Shown piece after piece: positions 21,540 through 33,223 of a stretch of 64,000 nt of DNA. Source of the DNA: Simmondsia chinensis (Eukaryota; Streptophyta; Magnoliopsida; Caryophyllales; Simmondsiaceae); contig JAGTTD010000002.1 of the NCBI GenBank assembly GCA_018398585.1, forward strand, positions 33,968,186-34,032,185, in the 5' to 3' direction. The stretch's first letter is position 1, and every line of letters begins with the position of its first letter. The translations under genes were made by a program, and so were the position numbers. Under the pieces are notes generated by a model that had not been told where the DNA came from, made no database searches, and saw only the letters and a program-made list of their open reading frames with translations.

Positions 21540-22935
21540 CTATCCCGATAAGTTCCCGTAAGCAGGATAATTATTAATTGTCCATAATAAAGCAGCCCGT
21601 AATAGAAAAAAAAAAATTTTTCTCGGTGCATCAAATGTTTCAACACCTGATTCCCACAGCTCATTCAACTCCTCAATCAAAGGTTGTAGATATGTGTCAA
21701 TTGCATTACAAGGAGCCTCAGGAGCAGGTATAAGCATTGATAAAATCATATTAGACTGCTTCATACACATTTCAGGAGGCAAGTTGTAGGGGACCAATAT
21801 GACATGCCAAATGCTATACAGCGTCTTAGAATTTGCAAAGGGTTGAAAACCATCACTGGCAAGACCAAGTCTAACATTATGGGGTTCTAGAGCAAATTCA
21901 TTATATGACTCATCAAATGATTTCCATGCAAGTAAATCGGCAGGGTGCCTTAGTACATTAACTTTGTTTCTTTTATCGTGATGCCATCTCATCAAAGAAG
22001 CAGTCTTTGTTGACATATATAATTGTTGCAACCTCGGCTTTAGTGGGAAGTAACGTAGAATCTTAAATGGTATTTTTTTCCCATTTGCTTTACATTTTTT
22101 CTCCCCATTACCCTTATCATCCTTCCATCTCGAAGCACTACATATCTTACACACATCCAACTCTGCATCCTTCTTCCAGAATAGCATGCAATCATTTACA
22201 CATACATCAATTTTAGTGTAAGAAAGGCCAAGGTCTCGAATAGTCTTTTTTTGCTTCATACTATGAATCTGGAAAAGTAGAACCCTCAGGTAATAACACT
22301 TCCTTTAAGAATTGCAACAATATGGTAAATGATGCATTACTCTAACGACCTAGGGTCTTTATATGAAGCAATTTCACCAAGGCAGACAATTGAGAGATCT
22401 TTGACTCTTCATGTAGTGGTTGTTCAGAGCTCTCTAACAACCTATAGAATTTCTTAGCTTTCTCATTTGGCTCCTCTTCATGCACAACGTGGCTTAAGGA
22501 ATCAATGTTGGCATAATTAGAATATATGTCACCAAAGTAAGGAAATTTATCGCTCAAAATATCGTTCACAACACCATCAACATCAAGTTCAAGATCATCT
22601 TCATCTTCAAGATCAATATCACTCTCTCCTTTAGAGTCGGATTCGGTTTCACCTTGACTCTCACCATGGTCATACCAAAAAGTATAACTTGGCACTATCC
22701 CATATCTAAGTAGATAGCCTCTTATCCATTCGCGATCTCCAGAGTCACGTAGGTTGCATTTAGTAAACGGACAAGCAAAAGTTCTCCCTTTTCTTTCCTC
22801 GGCATAATCTAAAAAACTTTGAACTCCATTTTGATATGCTAAACTCATCCGATCTTGAACAAAATGCATCAATTGTTTATTAGGCACCATATTCTCATAA
22901 GATATACTAAGGATATACCTAAAAGCATAGTTCAA
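21540..22935 (-). pseudogene. CACTA tnp2-type transposase, truncated
   Basis: The first open stretch (22342-22935) has a transposase-associated domain (FACPFTKCNLRDSGDREWI ... YTFWYDHGE). The second (21540-22259) is the start of Transposase_21: SYTKIDVCVNDCMLFWKKDA, CKICSASRWK, LRYFPLKPRLQQLYM, then DGFQPFANSKTLYSIW and AALLWTINNYPAYGNLSG. The remaining catalytic part of TNP2 normally following AYGNLSGW is absent, so the gene is truncated by an internal deletion. An interruption of about 80 bp separates the two stretches. Confidence 0.88.
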
Positions 22936-25132
22936 TTAGTATAAGATGCTTCAACACAATTTTCAATTTGAATGTCAACAACAAGGGCAATGTAAAAAAT
23001 AATATCAAAATTAATATCTCTATAAATTATAAACCCTAATATATAACTAATCACACACTCTAAAAGCAATGTCAAACATACTAGTGTTTGCATTTGTCAT
23101 TTACATTGAAAAGCAACTGAACTAGGGCTATCAATCGCCAACGAACAACAGACATGGGCTTATAACAAACACGAATTACCAACTAATTTGTTAATTTAGC
23201 AAATATAACATGAACTACCAACATAAAAGGGACAGATTCTCTTTGAAGCTTTGACAATCTAGCAAAAAGTCATTCAAAATCTGGATATAATGTGTCAATA
23301 CAACGAAGAACTGAATTAGGGCTATTAATCACCAACGAACAATAGACATGGGCTTATAACAAACACAAACTATCAACTAATTTGTTAATTCAGCAAACAT
23401 AACACAAACTACCAACACAAAAGGGGTAATTTCGACTTGAAGCATTGTCAATCTAGCAAAAAATCATACAAATTCTGGGTATAGTGGGTCAATACAACGA
23501 AGAATCAAATTAGGGTTGTTAATTAGCAGCAAACAACAGACATGGGCTTATAAAAAAAATAAACTACCAACTAATTTGTTAATTCAGCAAACACAACACG
23601 AACTACCAAAGAACAACACAAATTCGCTCAAAGCTTTGTCATTTTAGTAAAAAATCGTTTGAAATCTTGGTACAATAGGTAAATACAATAAAGAATGGAA
23701 TCAGGGTTGTTAATTAATCACCTGTTGTTCGATTTTGCTGCTGTGCGCTGGTTCATGAAGCACTGGTGAAGAATCGATGCTGGTTCCCTGGTTCACGAAG
23801 TACAATTGAAGAATCGATGCTGGTTGCCTGCTTCATGAAGTACCAGTGAAAGAATCGGTGTTGGTTCCCTGGTTCACGAATCAGCGCCGGTTTGCTGGTT
23901 CTGCTTCGCTGCTGCAGGCGGTGTTCGAGTGAGAGGGAGAAGCATATGCACATTTAGGGTTTTGTCAATACGCGGGGTATGGAGGGAAAGAATTTTTGTC
24001 CTAAATTAATTTGATGTCTTTTTTGTTAAATTATTTCACTTATTATATTTTCTTAATTAATTAAAAAATTATATTTTAGTATATAAAATAAAAAATATCA
24101 AATATAATTGAAATATACTGAAAGAGTAAAATATCGAATTAAGTATTAATTGGAATATTTATTTAATTCTCGAACTTGAATTACGGAATGGATGGATAAG
24201 ATGTCAATTAGAAAATTTAAAAGAATAAAAAAATTGGCAATAATAGATTTAAAAAGGGCCTAATTTTTAAGAATTAATGAATTTTAACTTGTTTTACCAG
24301 AATTTTACCACTTACTTGAGCCCATTAACGACGGTTTGTGAGTAGAATTAACGACCTTATTTAGTACCTGTCGTTATAAGCCCAACATGTGCTACCCTTT
24401 AACGAATGTGTTTTAGTCGCAACTACACACACTTTTAAAGAAAACAAAATTCCAATCGTTATTCTTAGTCATTAAAAGGTAGTTTTCTTGTAGTGTTAGC
24501 GGATAAATGAATAAGTAGATATAAGTGTTTAGTAAAATTAGCTATTGCATTTAATATTTTAATGTAAATTAGATATAAAGACATGTGTAAATAAAATTAT
24601 AGTGTTAATGAAGTAGTATGACCTAACTTCTTTTTTGTCAATTTGACGTCACATTTATAAGTTAGGTATTATAGTTGTATAAATTAACTTTTTTTTTATC
24701 AAAATATGGATTAACTTATACTATGTAAATTCTAATAATCAAAGTTTTTTTAATCAACCGAACACTTAAAATATTGATAATAGTAAAATAAGTTTAGTAT
24801 AAATTAATTTTAATATTTTGAAATTTTAGTTACAATTCCATCTATAAAACTAACTTATTACTTTTAGAAAAATAAAGTAAGTAGGCGATATATTACAAAA
24901 ATCAATGGACAATGCATTTATATTGTACTTTTTAGAAAATAAAAGAAGCATACACTAGTAATTTAATATGTGAAAAGCCAAACTCTAAACTCTGTAGCTT
25001 TTCAAAAGCTAACTTCTAAACGCTAAAAGATATTCAAAATGCTAATTAAAAATTATTTACCAGACACAACCTTTTTCCATTTAGCTAGTCGAAAAGCTAA
25101 AAGCTAAGAAAAAGGTATTTCCAAACATAGTC

Positions 25133-25370
25133 TAAATCTCCACCACCATGACTTACTTTCACTTCTACCGCCACCCGCATCACCCACCACCATCTATTCT
25201 ACTAGCGTATGTCTTGCTATGCAAACCATCCTGCACTATAATGACTTATTATTATTATGATTCACTGCTAACCATCGTGACTCGTCCTTAACCATCCACC
25301 AGCATTGTGCACTCCCACCATCCACCACTATGGTCCACCACAAGCATAGCTCACCACCTCTATAATTTTA
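25133..25370. other. CCA-rich stretch left of the Mutator element
   Basis: Many ccaccac / ccatc words occur. Similar words appear right of the Mutator element (36540-36630), as expected if the element inserted into one CCA-rich repeat. Confidence 0.4.
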
Positions 25371-25460
25371 GCTAGTTCCGGAAATAATGTTCAAAAATAA
25401 AAAAAATAATGCCAGAAAAAAAAAAATATTTACATTTCTATGGTCCACGTAGGCAAGGCG
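25371..25460. repeat. Left TIR of the Mutator-like element
   Basis: About 90 bp aligns as reverse complement with 36435-36525. Shared words include agttcc, gaaataa, gttcaaaa, aatatttacatttct and ggtccacgtagg. Confidence 0.8.
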
Positions 25461-25994
25461 GGGTGGGGCAATTTCGCAGACATTAAACCTTGTTAAGTAA
25501 ACCTTGTTTTATGAAAAAAAAATCGCGTTTACTTAACATGGTTTTATTAAAAAAAATCGCGCACTTTATTGTCTAGCATTAAACCGCATTTCCACAACCC
25601 GGTTTATGACCAGTGTGACTGACGAAATGCTGTATGTACTATCTGTCATTGAACCGCGTTTCAAAAACGCGATTTAATATCAGTGACTATTTTTCCCTAC
25701 TAAAAAAATTCCAAGTATCCTATTTTCATACAATTGTCATGATTTACAACTTCTAAATATTAGACAACAATTTTATTAATGTCCTTTGCCAATTATAATA
25801 TATCTACAACAACCATGAATACAAACAATTACGCAATATCGATACAGTAGTTTTATAAGAATAAACTATCACGCATTCATATCATGAAAAAAGATCATCT
25901 TCTATTCTAATAAAATATATGTGTACAATATACAAATATAACAGTTAAACTAAAATTACATAGATAATAAAATTAAGGCAAAAATGGACGTCTT

Positions 25995-28223
25995 TATTTG
26001 TTGCTTACGCCTCTACCTCTCCCTCTACCCCTGCCTCAATCTCTACCTCTATCCCTAACTCCATCTCTGCTTCTACCAATATCTTCATGTATTAGATGTT
26101 GTCGAGAAATATCTTCGTTAGGGATAACATTTTCTTCATAAATAAGACTTTCATCAACATTTTCAGAACAGTGTCAAAAAAAAAAAACCTTTTCAGAAGA
26201 CACATCCTAAAATTGTTGATGGTCCTTGTCGTGTTGATCCCATATCCCCTCGACGTGGTTCCAACAGCATAAGTGGAAGTTGTATGAAATGAGGAAAAGT
26301 TATCAGAAAAAGGCACTTGGAGCAAATGGGTTCATCCTTGACGTTGTAGGCATTAATATTCGGATCTCCTGATCTCCTCTACAGTGAGCATGTTCATTTG
26401 AGCTTGTATTTCAGATAGCTCCTGATGTTGAATAATCCCTGTACTCAAATCGACCATCCGAGCCATAGTTAGCTATTCATTAGAAAAAATAAATATTAGA
26501 ATATGTTTTTAATATTAATCTTCAAATCTACAAAAATAAAGTAAAACTACTTATAGCAAAGTCTTCATCTGACTGAATTGGAAGATAGCCATTTCGTGGA
26601 TGATCGGCAGGAGGGGTTATTCTCAACCACGTGATGCATCGGTACCATGACATGTATTGGTTGTCATCAGGGAGATGGGTTGTTAGAGGAGAGAATGCTA
26701 CATATTCCGTCCGTCTACCCCACATCAACAGATACACCTCATGATGTCTTGCCCAATTGACCTTGTGTTTACCGTGTTGATCAAGAACATGTAATTCAAC
26801 GAACAGACCAGTATTGATTGGGATACATTGCTACACCCCAAACTGGCGCATCACAAGATCCGAATAATGCCACTCAATTATGTCAAAACAGATACGTGGG
26901 ACTACATTGCACCAAATATGCCAACCATGGCGACATATGTCCGGAAGCGATGCAATAGTCTCGTCTGTATGAGGAGTCCATGTCATCTAAAATCAAAAAA
27001 ATGAAAGATTTGTCAGAAATAATGAATAAAAATACGAATATAAAGATAAAAATAAATATAATTTTTACCCGATTACTATTTTGTATATCAAATGCACTCC
27101 TAGAGTATGCAAGGTTTCTCGGTGCATCAATACGAGAAACATTATGTACCCACCTATCCAACAAAAGATTGATTTGAACAATATATAAATTCAAGCATTA
27201 TTATAAAAATTTATTAAATTATAGAAATACCTGCATCCAAGTGGATCATCATCATCTCTACGAAAATGGGGGGCTTAGTCTGGTCGACCTATTGGAATTC
27301 GTTCCCATACCCATAACTGTATTCATACAAAAACATAACACATATCACATACTCATATAAAAAATTAAATTTTGCAGGAGAATATATAACAAACCTGTAC
27401 AACAGTAAGAGGGCCGGCAATCTCTTGCACTCCTCATCGTGATGCCCGACATGGTTGTCGGTACAAAAAAGCTAATGTCGGACTCCCCCAACTATATTCT
27501 GCTACTGCCTCCCAATCACGAAGCAGAGGCAGATAAATAGTTGTATCTCGTTGCCCGTCTTATCTCCAAATAACATGCCACCAAGTAATGTAAAAATATA
27601 TGCCCTTGCAGCATATTCAATTTGAAAATCTGGGGCATCATTAGGCAAGTGGTAAGTGGTAAAAGTGCTGACGAAGTCATGTGAATCTAATAGAGGAGCC
27701 AAGTAAATCAGCAGGGGTAGGCCGGATCCCAAGTAGCTCCTCAGCTAACGCGGCCCAATCTACATCACTACTACCAGTGACGGATTCCCGTCTACCCTCA
27801 ACCCCATTAAGATAGAAACATCTTGAAGGGTGATTGTTGCCTCCCCACTAGTTAAAGGAAAAGCGTGGGTCTCCTATCGCCACCTCTCAACCAAGGCAGT
27901 TATCAGAGGGTGATCTAGAGACACATAAATCAGTCGGTGGACTCATAAAAGTCCAACACGCCTAACATAGTGTAGAATCCAATCATCTGCCTTTCAATGA
28001 CTTAGTAAACAGGTTACATGGTGGCGACAAGTGAGAACGCCCACATCCTGTAACAACAAGCAAAAAAACATAAGTATGAACAACATAGAGATAATTTATA
28101 AGTCTAATAAACTAAAAAATTTGAACGATATAATCTCAAATTCACCTCTCCATCCCATATTGCAGCACTTCTGTGTTGAGGCTGTAGCTGTAGGAGGCTG
28201 GGGTCAACTGGGCCTGGCTCCAT
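25995..28223 (-). pseudogene. Plant mobile domain (PMD, MAIN-like) gene in the Mutator element
   Basis: The start is probably the ATG at 28221-28223 (MEPGPVDPSLLQ...HRSAAIWDGE), followed by a gtgaat donor. The next exon (from 28048) runs through [50 protein letters not shown] and, after a frameshift, LPLLRDWEAVAEYSWGS. Later exons hold LWVWERIPIGRP (about 27280), WVHNVSRIDAPRNLAY (about 27100) and HIWCNVVPRICFDIIEWHYS (about 26900). A Gly/Arg-rich tail ends at the stop at 25995. Those are the PMD blocks in family order. Several stops and a frameshift break the gene. PMD proteins include host MAIN/MAIL factors and many transposon-borne copies. The function in transposons is unknown. Confidence 0.8.
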
Positions 28224-28350
28224 TACGCTGTCACAAGATAAAGTTTATCAAAATTAAGCAATATGTATAAATAACGAAATACTAGATAAAAATTAATATA
28301 AATAAAACATAAATAAATATTACCGTTATATATTACATTGTTACTAGCTG

Positions 28351-30895
28351 CTACCGAGCCTCATGCTCTTTTTTCTTCTTACATGTCAATACATTATGAC
28401 CTTTTCCCTTACAAAACCCACATGTGACCCTCCGTGTATCGTCATTCTCATCCATCTCATTTTGAATTCGTTTCGAGGGTGGGTGGTCTTGACTTCACTT
28501 TAAACTAGGATTCGGGATTATTTTAGGTCCATCATACAACTCCCAATATCCCTTGTCCAGAATTGGATTGAACTTCATCTCGTATGAATCACAATACATA
28601 GGAAGGGAATAATATGAGTTCATGAATGATAAAGGATCATAATTTCTATTGTAGCATACGGCAAGAACATGAGAACACGGGATACCGTACAACTGCAGTT
28701 TTTGACAAGAGCAAGTCCTATCTTCGAGGTTAATGGTTTGTTTACGCCCTCTGTTTTCTCTCTCCCTAGCACCTGCTATAGTGATGACCTTATATATCGA
28801 ATGTCGAGTTGAATTTCCTGGGTTGAGCCTGCCTTGCAACATAGTGTGTCATATTTTTCAAATTTGTATTTCGTTCAAATTTGTATTTCGAAACCTTACA
28901 CTTACATTAGATACAAGGTGTCTCGAACAAATCCTATGATAGGCATTTGGCTCCCTCCATTCTCTTCTACTCATTACATTTATTATTCCAGCATGACAAT
29001 CTGAAATCACAGAGACTTCTCTTTTCCCTATTACATGTTTTTTCAAGTACTTCATGAACCATGACTAACTAGCATTACTCTCGCTTTCTATGATAGCAAA
29101 TGCTAAGGGAAACGCTTGATTATTGGCATCAGAAGCAATAGCAAGTAACAATGCTCCCTTATACTTCCCATAAAGATGGGTACTATCGATGGATATGACA
29201 TGACGACAATACTGAAACCCTTGTATGGATGGCCCAAATGACCAAAAAGCTTTGTCGAAAAAGTGGACAGAAGGGTTTGAAGTTGGAATACTTCTGAATA
29301 CAATTTTTGTACCAGGATTTGATCTTTTAATGGCTCTCAAATTTTGGGGAAGTTTTGCATAAGAGTCCTCAAATGTGCTAAATATATTTCAATTGCTCTT
29401 TGTTTCGCCAACCAAGTCGCTTTATATGTAATCTTTAACCAAAAATTATCGGAAATAACTTGAGCAATAGAACTAGCAAAAATTGACAATTGTGTGCTAA
29501 TAAGTTCCATTACATGTTGGGCAATAAAGGATGAGCTTACCAAGCGATGGTTCTGGGCAAACACATTGCTGACACATGTGTGAGGACCTCTGTACGTTAC
29601 AACTGTGAAGTAAGGGAATTGTGGATCTTTGACAACAGCCCTTAACCACCATGGACAATCACTCTTCTTGCATTTGAACACTAACTTCAGCGAAGTTCGT
29701 TCAACTGTCTTACAAAATTGATTGTTTCTTACCTGATACTGTTGCCCAATGTTTATGACATCTTTTTTGGTATGAAAAAGTTGTCCCACTATAAATTTTC
29801 CCACAAGATCATAGTGAAAATTAAACTCATCAGGTTCGACATAGGGATTTTCGTTGATGCGAGCAAATTCAGGCAAGGGAGCATAAGCACTAACAGGATC
29901 TTCATCCGTGTCATTATAAGCAAACTCCGTTTCAGTTTCATTAATTCTCTCATCAACGACATCATCATCCCCATCATTTGGTTCAAGCTCCCTTTCGATT
30001 TCATCAATGCGCTCACTGTCTTTATCCTCGATCGAATAGCTTTGATCACTGTCATCATAAGCTGTACTAACAAATACTCCGTGACCATCACCACCTTGTT
30101 TTGCATATTCTATCATAGGATTAGATTGTGACATTGGGCATCCTTTATTAGGGATACTCAAGGCTTGCCCTGTATGGGTACTTGATGCACCAACTCAACC
30201 CATTTTCAAATTACATGGAATTGAATTATTGGTAGGACATTCCAATGATACAGTTGGACGAACCGGAATACGATCTTGCCCAGTATGGCTACTTGATGCA
30301 CCAACTCAACCCACTCTAGAATTATATGGAATTACATTATTGGCAGGACATTCCAATAATGAAGCTGGACGAACTAGAATACTAGTATCAGTCACATAAT
30401 TTTGGGGCATACTTGGACCAACCCCGTACCCATGGTAAGACATAAGATAATGCATCATATTATGCCTGTAAGATTGGGATTCAACAGACAACAACAAATT
30501 TGAGTAAGGTGTTGGACATATATATAAGTTGACTGATATTCAGGTAGGCGATTTCTCATATCAACATTCAGATTTTCTAGCTCAACTTCTATATAAAAAT
30601 CAATTGTCAACTGCTTCTGTAGCTCAATGTATGACCACATAGCTTCTAACGAATTTTCATTGAAAAGATCAATTATTTGATGTCCATGTACAGAACAAGT
30701 ACCTAATTTAACTTTCAAATTAACAATATTTCGGTCAATATTACAATGCTTTCTCAACATATTGATTAATCCACTAAAATTGACATCTTTTCTAACAAAT
30801 ATCATACTGCTATAACCTCCAACATAATTAACATGCTCACCATTTTTCTTCGCCTTTCCACCCCAAGGACAAACAATAGGATGCAAAGAAGTCAT
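28351..30895 (-). pseudogene. MURA-type transposase, internally deleted
   Basis: In order on the - strand: an N-terminal PB1-like region (from the ATG at 30893, with VNFSGLINMLRKHCNID); an acidic linker; a MuDR DNA-binding domain (GQLFHTKKDVINIGQQYQV ... CPWWLRAV ... YRGPHTC, about 29580-29800); the MULE transposase domain (ISIDSTHLYGKYKGALLLAI, then ISDCHAGIINVM, about 28950-29200); a SWIM zinc finger (CSCQKLQLYGIPCSHVLAVC, about 28680); and a C-terminal CCHC knuckle (CGFCKGKGHNVLTC, about 28400). A TAG replaces Trp after SESNAS. The segment between the second catalytic Asp and SWIM is mostly missing, probably with the catalytic Glu. It is non-functional. Confidence 0.9.
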
Positions 30896-31027
30896 ATTCT
30901 GAAAAAAAAAAAAAAAAAAAAATTACAATAATACAAACTTCAATATGTATAAAACAAGTAAAATTTCAACAACATTGAACAAAATAACCATAAATACTAA
31001 CAAAAAAAGTAAAATAGACCTAGAAAC

Positions 31028-31420
31028 TGTTATGATTCTTATAGTAGGGGCATATGAATTAGAGATTGAATGTAATAAGTAATGTATGTTAGTTGATTGA
31101 TGTCATGATGGTCTAACTAGTTAAGGTCGGTTATGTCGTTAGTCAAGGCTAGTCCATTGCGGTGGCTAGCTTAGGCATTAGTAGGATTAGATTGTCTTGA
31201 TTCAAGGCATTAGCTCATAGCTAGTAAGTAGTATATAAATATAATCTCAAGATTGTAATCTCATAACTTTGATAATGAAATATCTCTTTTGAGATCAATT
31301 CTCTTTACTCTCATCTAACCTTCTCTATTTTCTCATCTCAATTCAATTCTCTTCTCATCTAAACTCTCTTAATCCTATCCTTCCTTAGGTTATGGTTTGA
31401 GATTAACCTCGATCATAACA
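31028..31420 (+). repeat. 5' LTR of the LARD-like element
   Basis: It contains agtatataaatataatc, a TATA-like box, near 31230. It aligns nearly base for base with 35586-35978 apart from scattered substitutions. Confidence 0.9.
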
Positions 31421-32540
31421 ATTGGTATCAAAGCCTCATTTGGCTTCCAAATCAAATGTGATTTGATATCAAATATCTTTGAATTTATTACAAACTGATT
31501 AGGAGTTCAATTTTGAATTCTTGATTGATCGATATCAAGTTCTTGAGTTCTTGATCAAGAACATATCCAAAATTTACATTGAAACAAATAAAAAGAGGTT
31601 GAATTTGATATTTGATTTGTGAACAGAACAGTAATTCAAGTGCAGTACGTTGATCAAGTTCAGTTCAGATTGTGTGGATCAGTAATCTTGCATTGAATCA
31701 AGCTGGTGGAGATTTTGTTTTGGTTGTGTATGTGATCAGAACTATGAGCTAGCTGCAGTACATTGAGCATAATCAGGTTCTGCTTCTGGAGTTTATTCAA
31801 GCTCAGAATTGTAAGTGTTCATAACAATTTGATTTGTGTTAGTGTTGATTGAAGTTGAGCAAGATCAACTTCAGATTGCTGCATTATTCTTTGATAATTC
31901 AGATAAAGAAACTGAGCTTACTTTAGTAACTAAAACTACAAAGAGCTGAACAGAACTGAACAAATTATTGATTGAGTATTGCTAAATTTTGAAGAAATTG
32001 TGCTGATAAGCACCGATCCAGTGTAGTTGCAATGGAATCTTGTTGATTCCATAAGAATTTACTGAATATTGAAGAGTTACTTGCTTGAAAGTGAAATTAA
32101 CAGTGAACTAAAAACAGAATCTCAGAAATCTGACTTCGTTCTTGTGGATTGTTGTGAGTAAAGTGTTGAAGTCATAACTGCGGTTAAAGTTCGAAACTAA
32201 TCTTCATTCAAAGCCTGTATTATTCAAGAAAGCATTGCGGATAGGGTTTGATTTGAGTTAGGGCTTGTTCGCAAGTTCTGCAAGCTTGGGTTTATTCTCT
32301 GCGACGATCCTTGAACCGAAAGAAGTGAGGTTACTTCTGTGTAAGGGAGTAGGTGATACACAAGCAATGAATTGCTGAATTATTTCAAACCAAGTCTCAT
32401 ACCTTTGTGAATTTTAACTGAAAAAAAAAAAACCTGCGATATCGAACTGCAAGGTTCTAGCTGCGCTAGTAAGTTACTGATTTACAAATTGTTCAATCTC
32501 TCAGTTAGAGTTTGAGCAAGATTATTCGTACAAATCTATA

Positions 32541-33223
32541 ATGGAGGAATTCAATAAATGGCTCGATCGCAAATTTGAGGAGATGAGGTTGGGTCTAGCA
32601 AAGGCTGCCCTTGAAAGACGGAACTTCGAAGAGTCTACGATCGCGGTTACGATTCACAATGTTCCTTGTGTGATCAATGAAGACATTCTTCATCAAGTTT
32701 TTGATCCTTGTGGAAGTGTTGAGAGAATTGTAATTGTTTCAACATCCTCCTTAGTAGTTCAAGCTCAAGGACCTTCTCTACGAGAGCACAAGCTGCTTTC
32801 ACCATCAAGCGACGATAGGGAAGAAACATTTTTGACCACTATTGTGGATTGGATATTCGTTTCCTGATTCCTTATGTGGAAATTGGGAAATCTGGTAAAG
32901 TTCTTACTGCAAGTAAGGCCAAAGATGATGTTGAGCAACCTGAGCTCGATATTGATCAAAGAGAGGAGTTAAATGAAGAATGTGCTGAATCAGTTGAAGG
33001 TAAAGACCTTGATGTGCTGCATATCTCACAAATAAAGGAGATGGAAATGGGAGCTGGGGTTATTAATACTGGATTTAAGCTTGAAAGTGTTGAAGTTAAA
33101 GCTCACACGTCAGGGAAAACTAAGAATTACTCGCTGCTGCAAGATGTTGAAGCAACTACAGTAAGTTTATCTTCACAACAAGGTGTGAGTGAACCGGTAC
33201 AGCAGGATACAAGCAACAATTGA
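32541..33223 (+). pseudogene. RRM-like ORF of the LARD-like element
   Basis: It opens at the ATG at 32541 (MEEFNKWLDRKFEEMR), a charged helix, and then gives VTIHNVPCVINEDILHQVFD, CGSVERIVIVSTSSLVVQ. After a frameshift near 32765 a third frame continues RAQAAFTIKRR, one stop, GRNIFDHYCGLDIRFLIPYV. This is the pattern of the RRM in polypyrimidine-tract-binding proteins (VLHQ.F...G.V..I ... A..AL.GR.IYDG.C.LDI.Y). An acidic Glu/Asp-rich tail runs to the stop at 33221. If once functional it could have bound RNA. The frameshift and stop suggest it no longer does. Confidence 0.6.

Larger units (their letters stand above)
18732..24495 (-). mobile_element. CACTA (En/Spm) DNA transposon
   Basis: Both ends carry CACTACAAGAAAA as inverted repeats (18732-18744 and 24483-24495), flanked by the 3-bp duplication tta (18729-18731 and 24496-24498). 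Both subterminal zones hold many copies of short gtcgttaaa / taacgac motifs, the usual TNPA-type binding repeats. On the - strand lie a tnp2-type transposase remnant and a second, Transposase_24-like remnant. At 5.8 kb with broken genes it is nonautonomous. Confidence 0.95.
18626..25132. mobile_element. Nonautonomous inverted-repeat element interrupted by CACTA
   Basis: The left end is gactatgtttggcccaagct at 18626. The right end is ccaaacatagtc at 25121-25132, giving a 12-bp inverted terminus gactatgtttgg plus related agctaaaagct-rich sequence. The CACTA element at 18732-24495 splits it, so the original element was about 740 bp. It is probably a hAT-like MITE. Its own target duplication is not clear. 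Confidence 0.55.
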
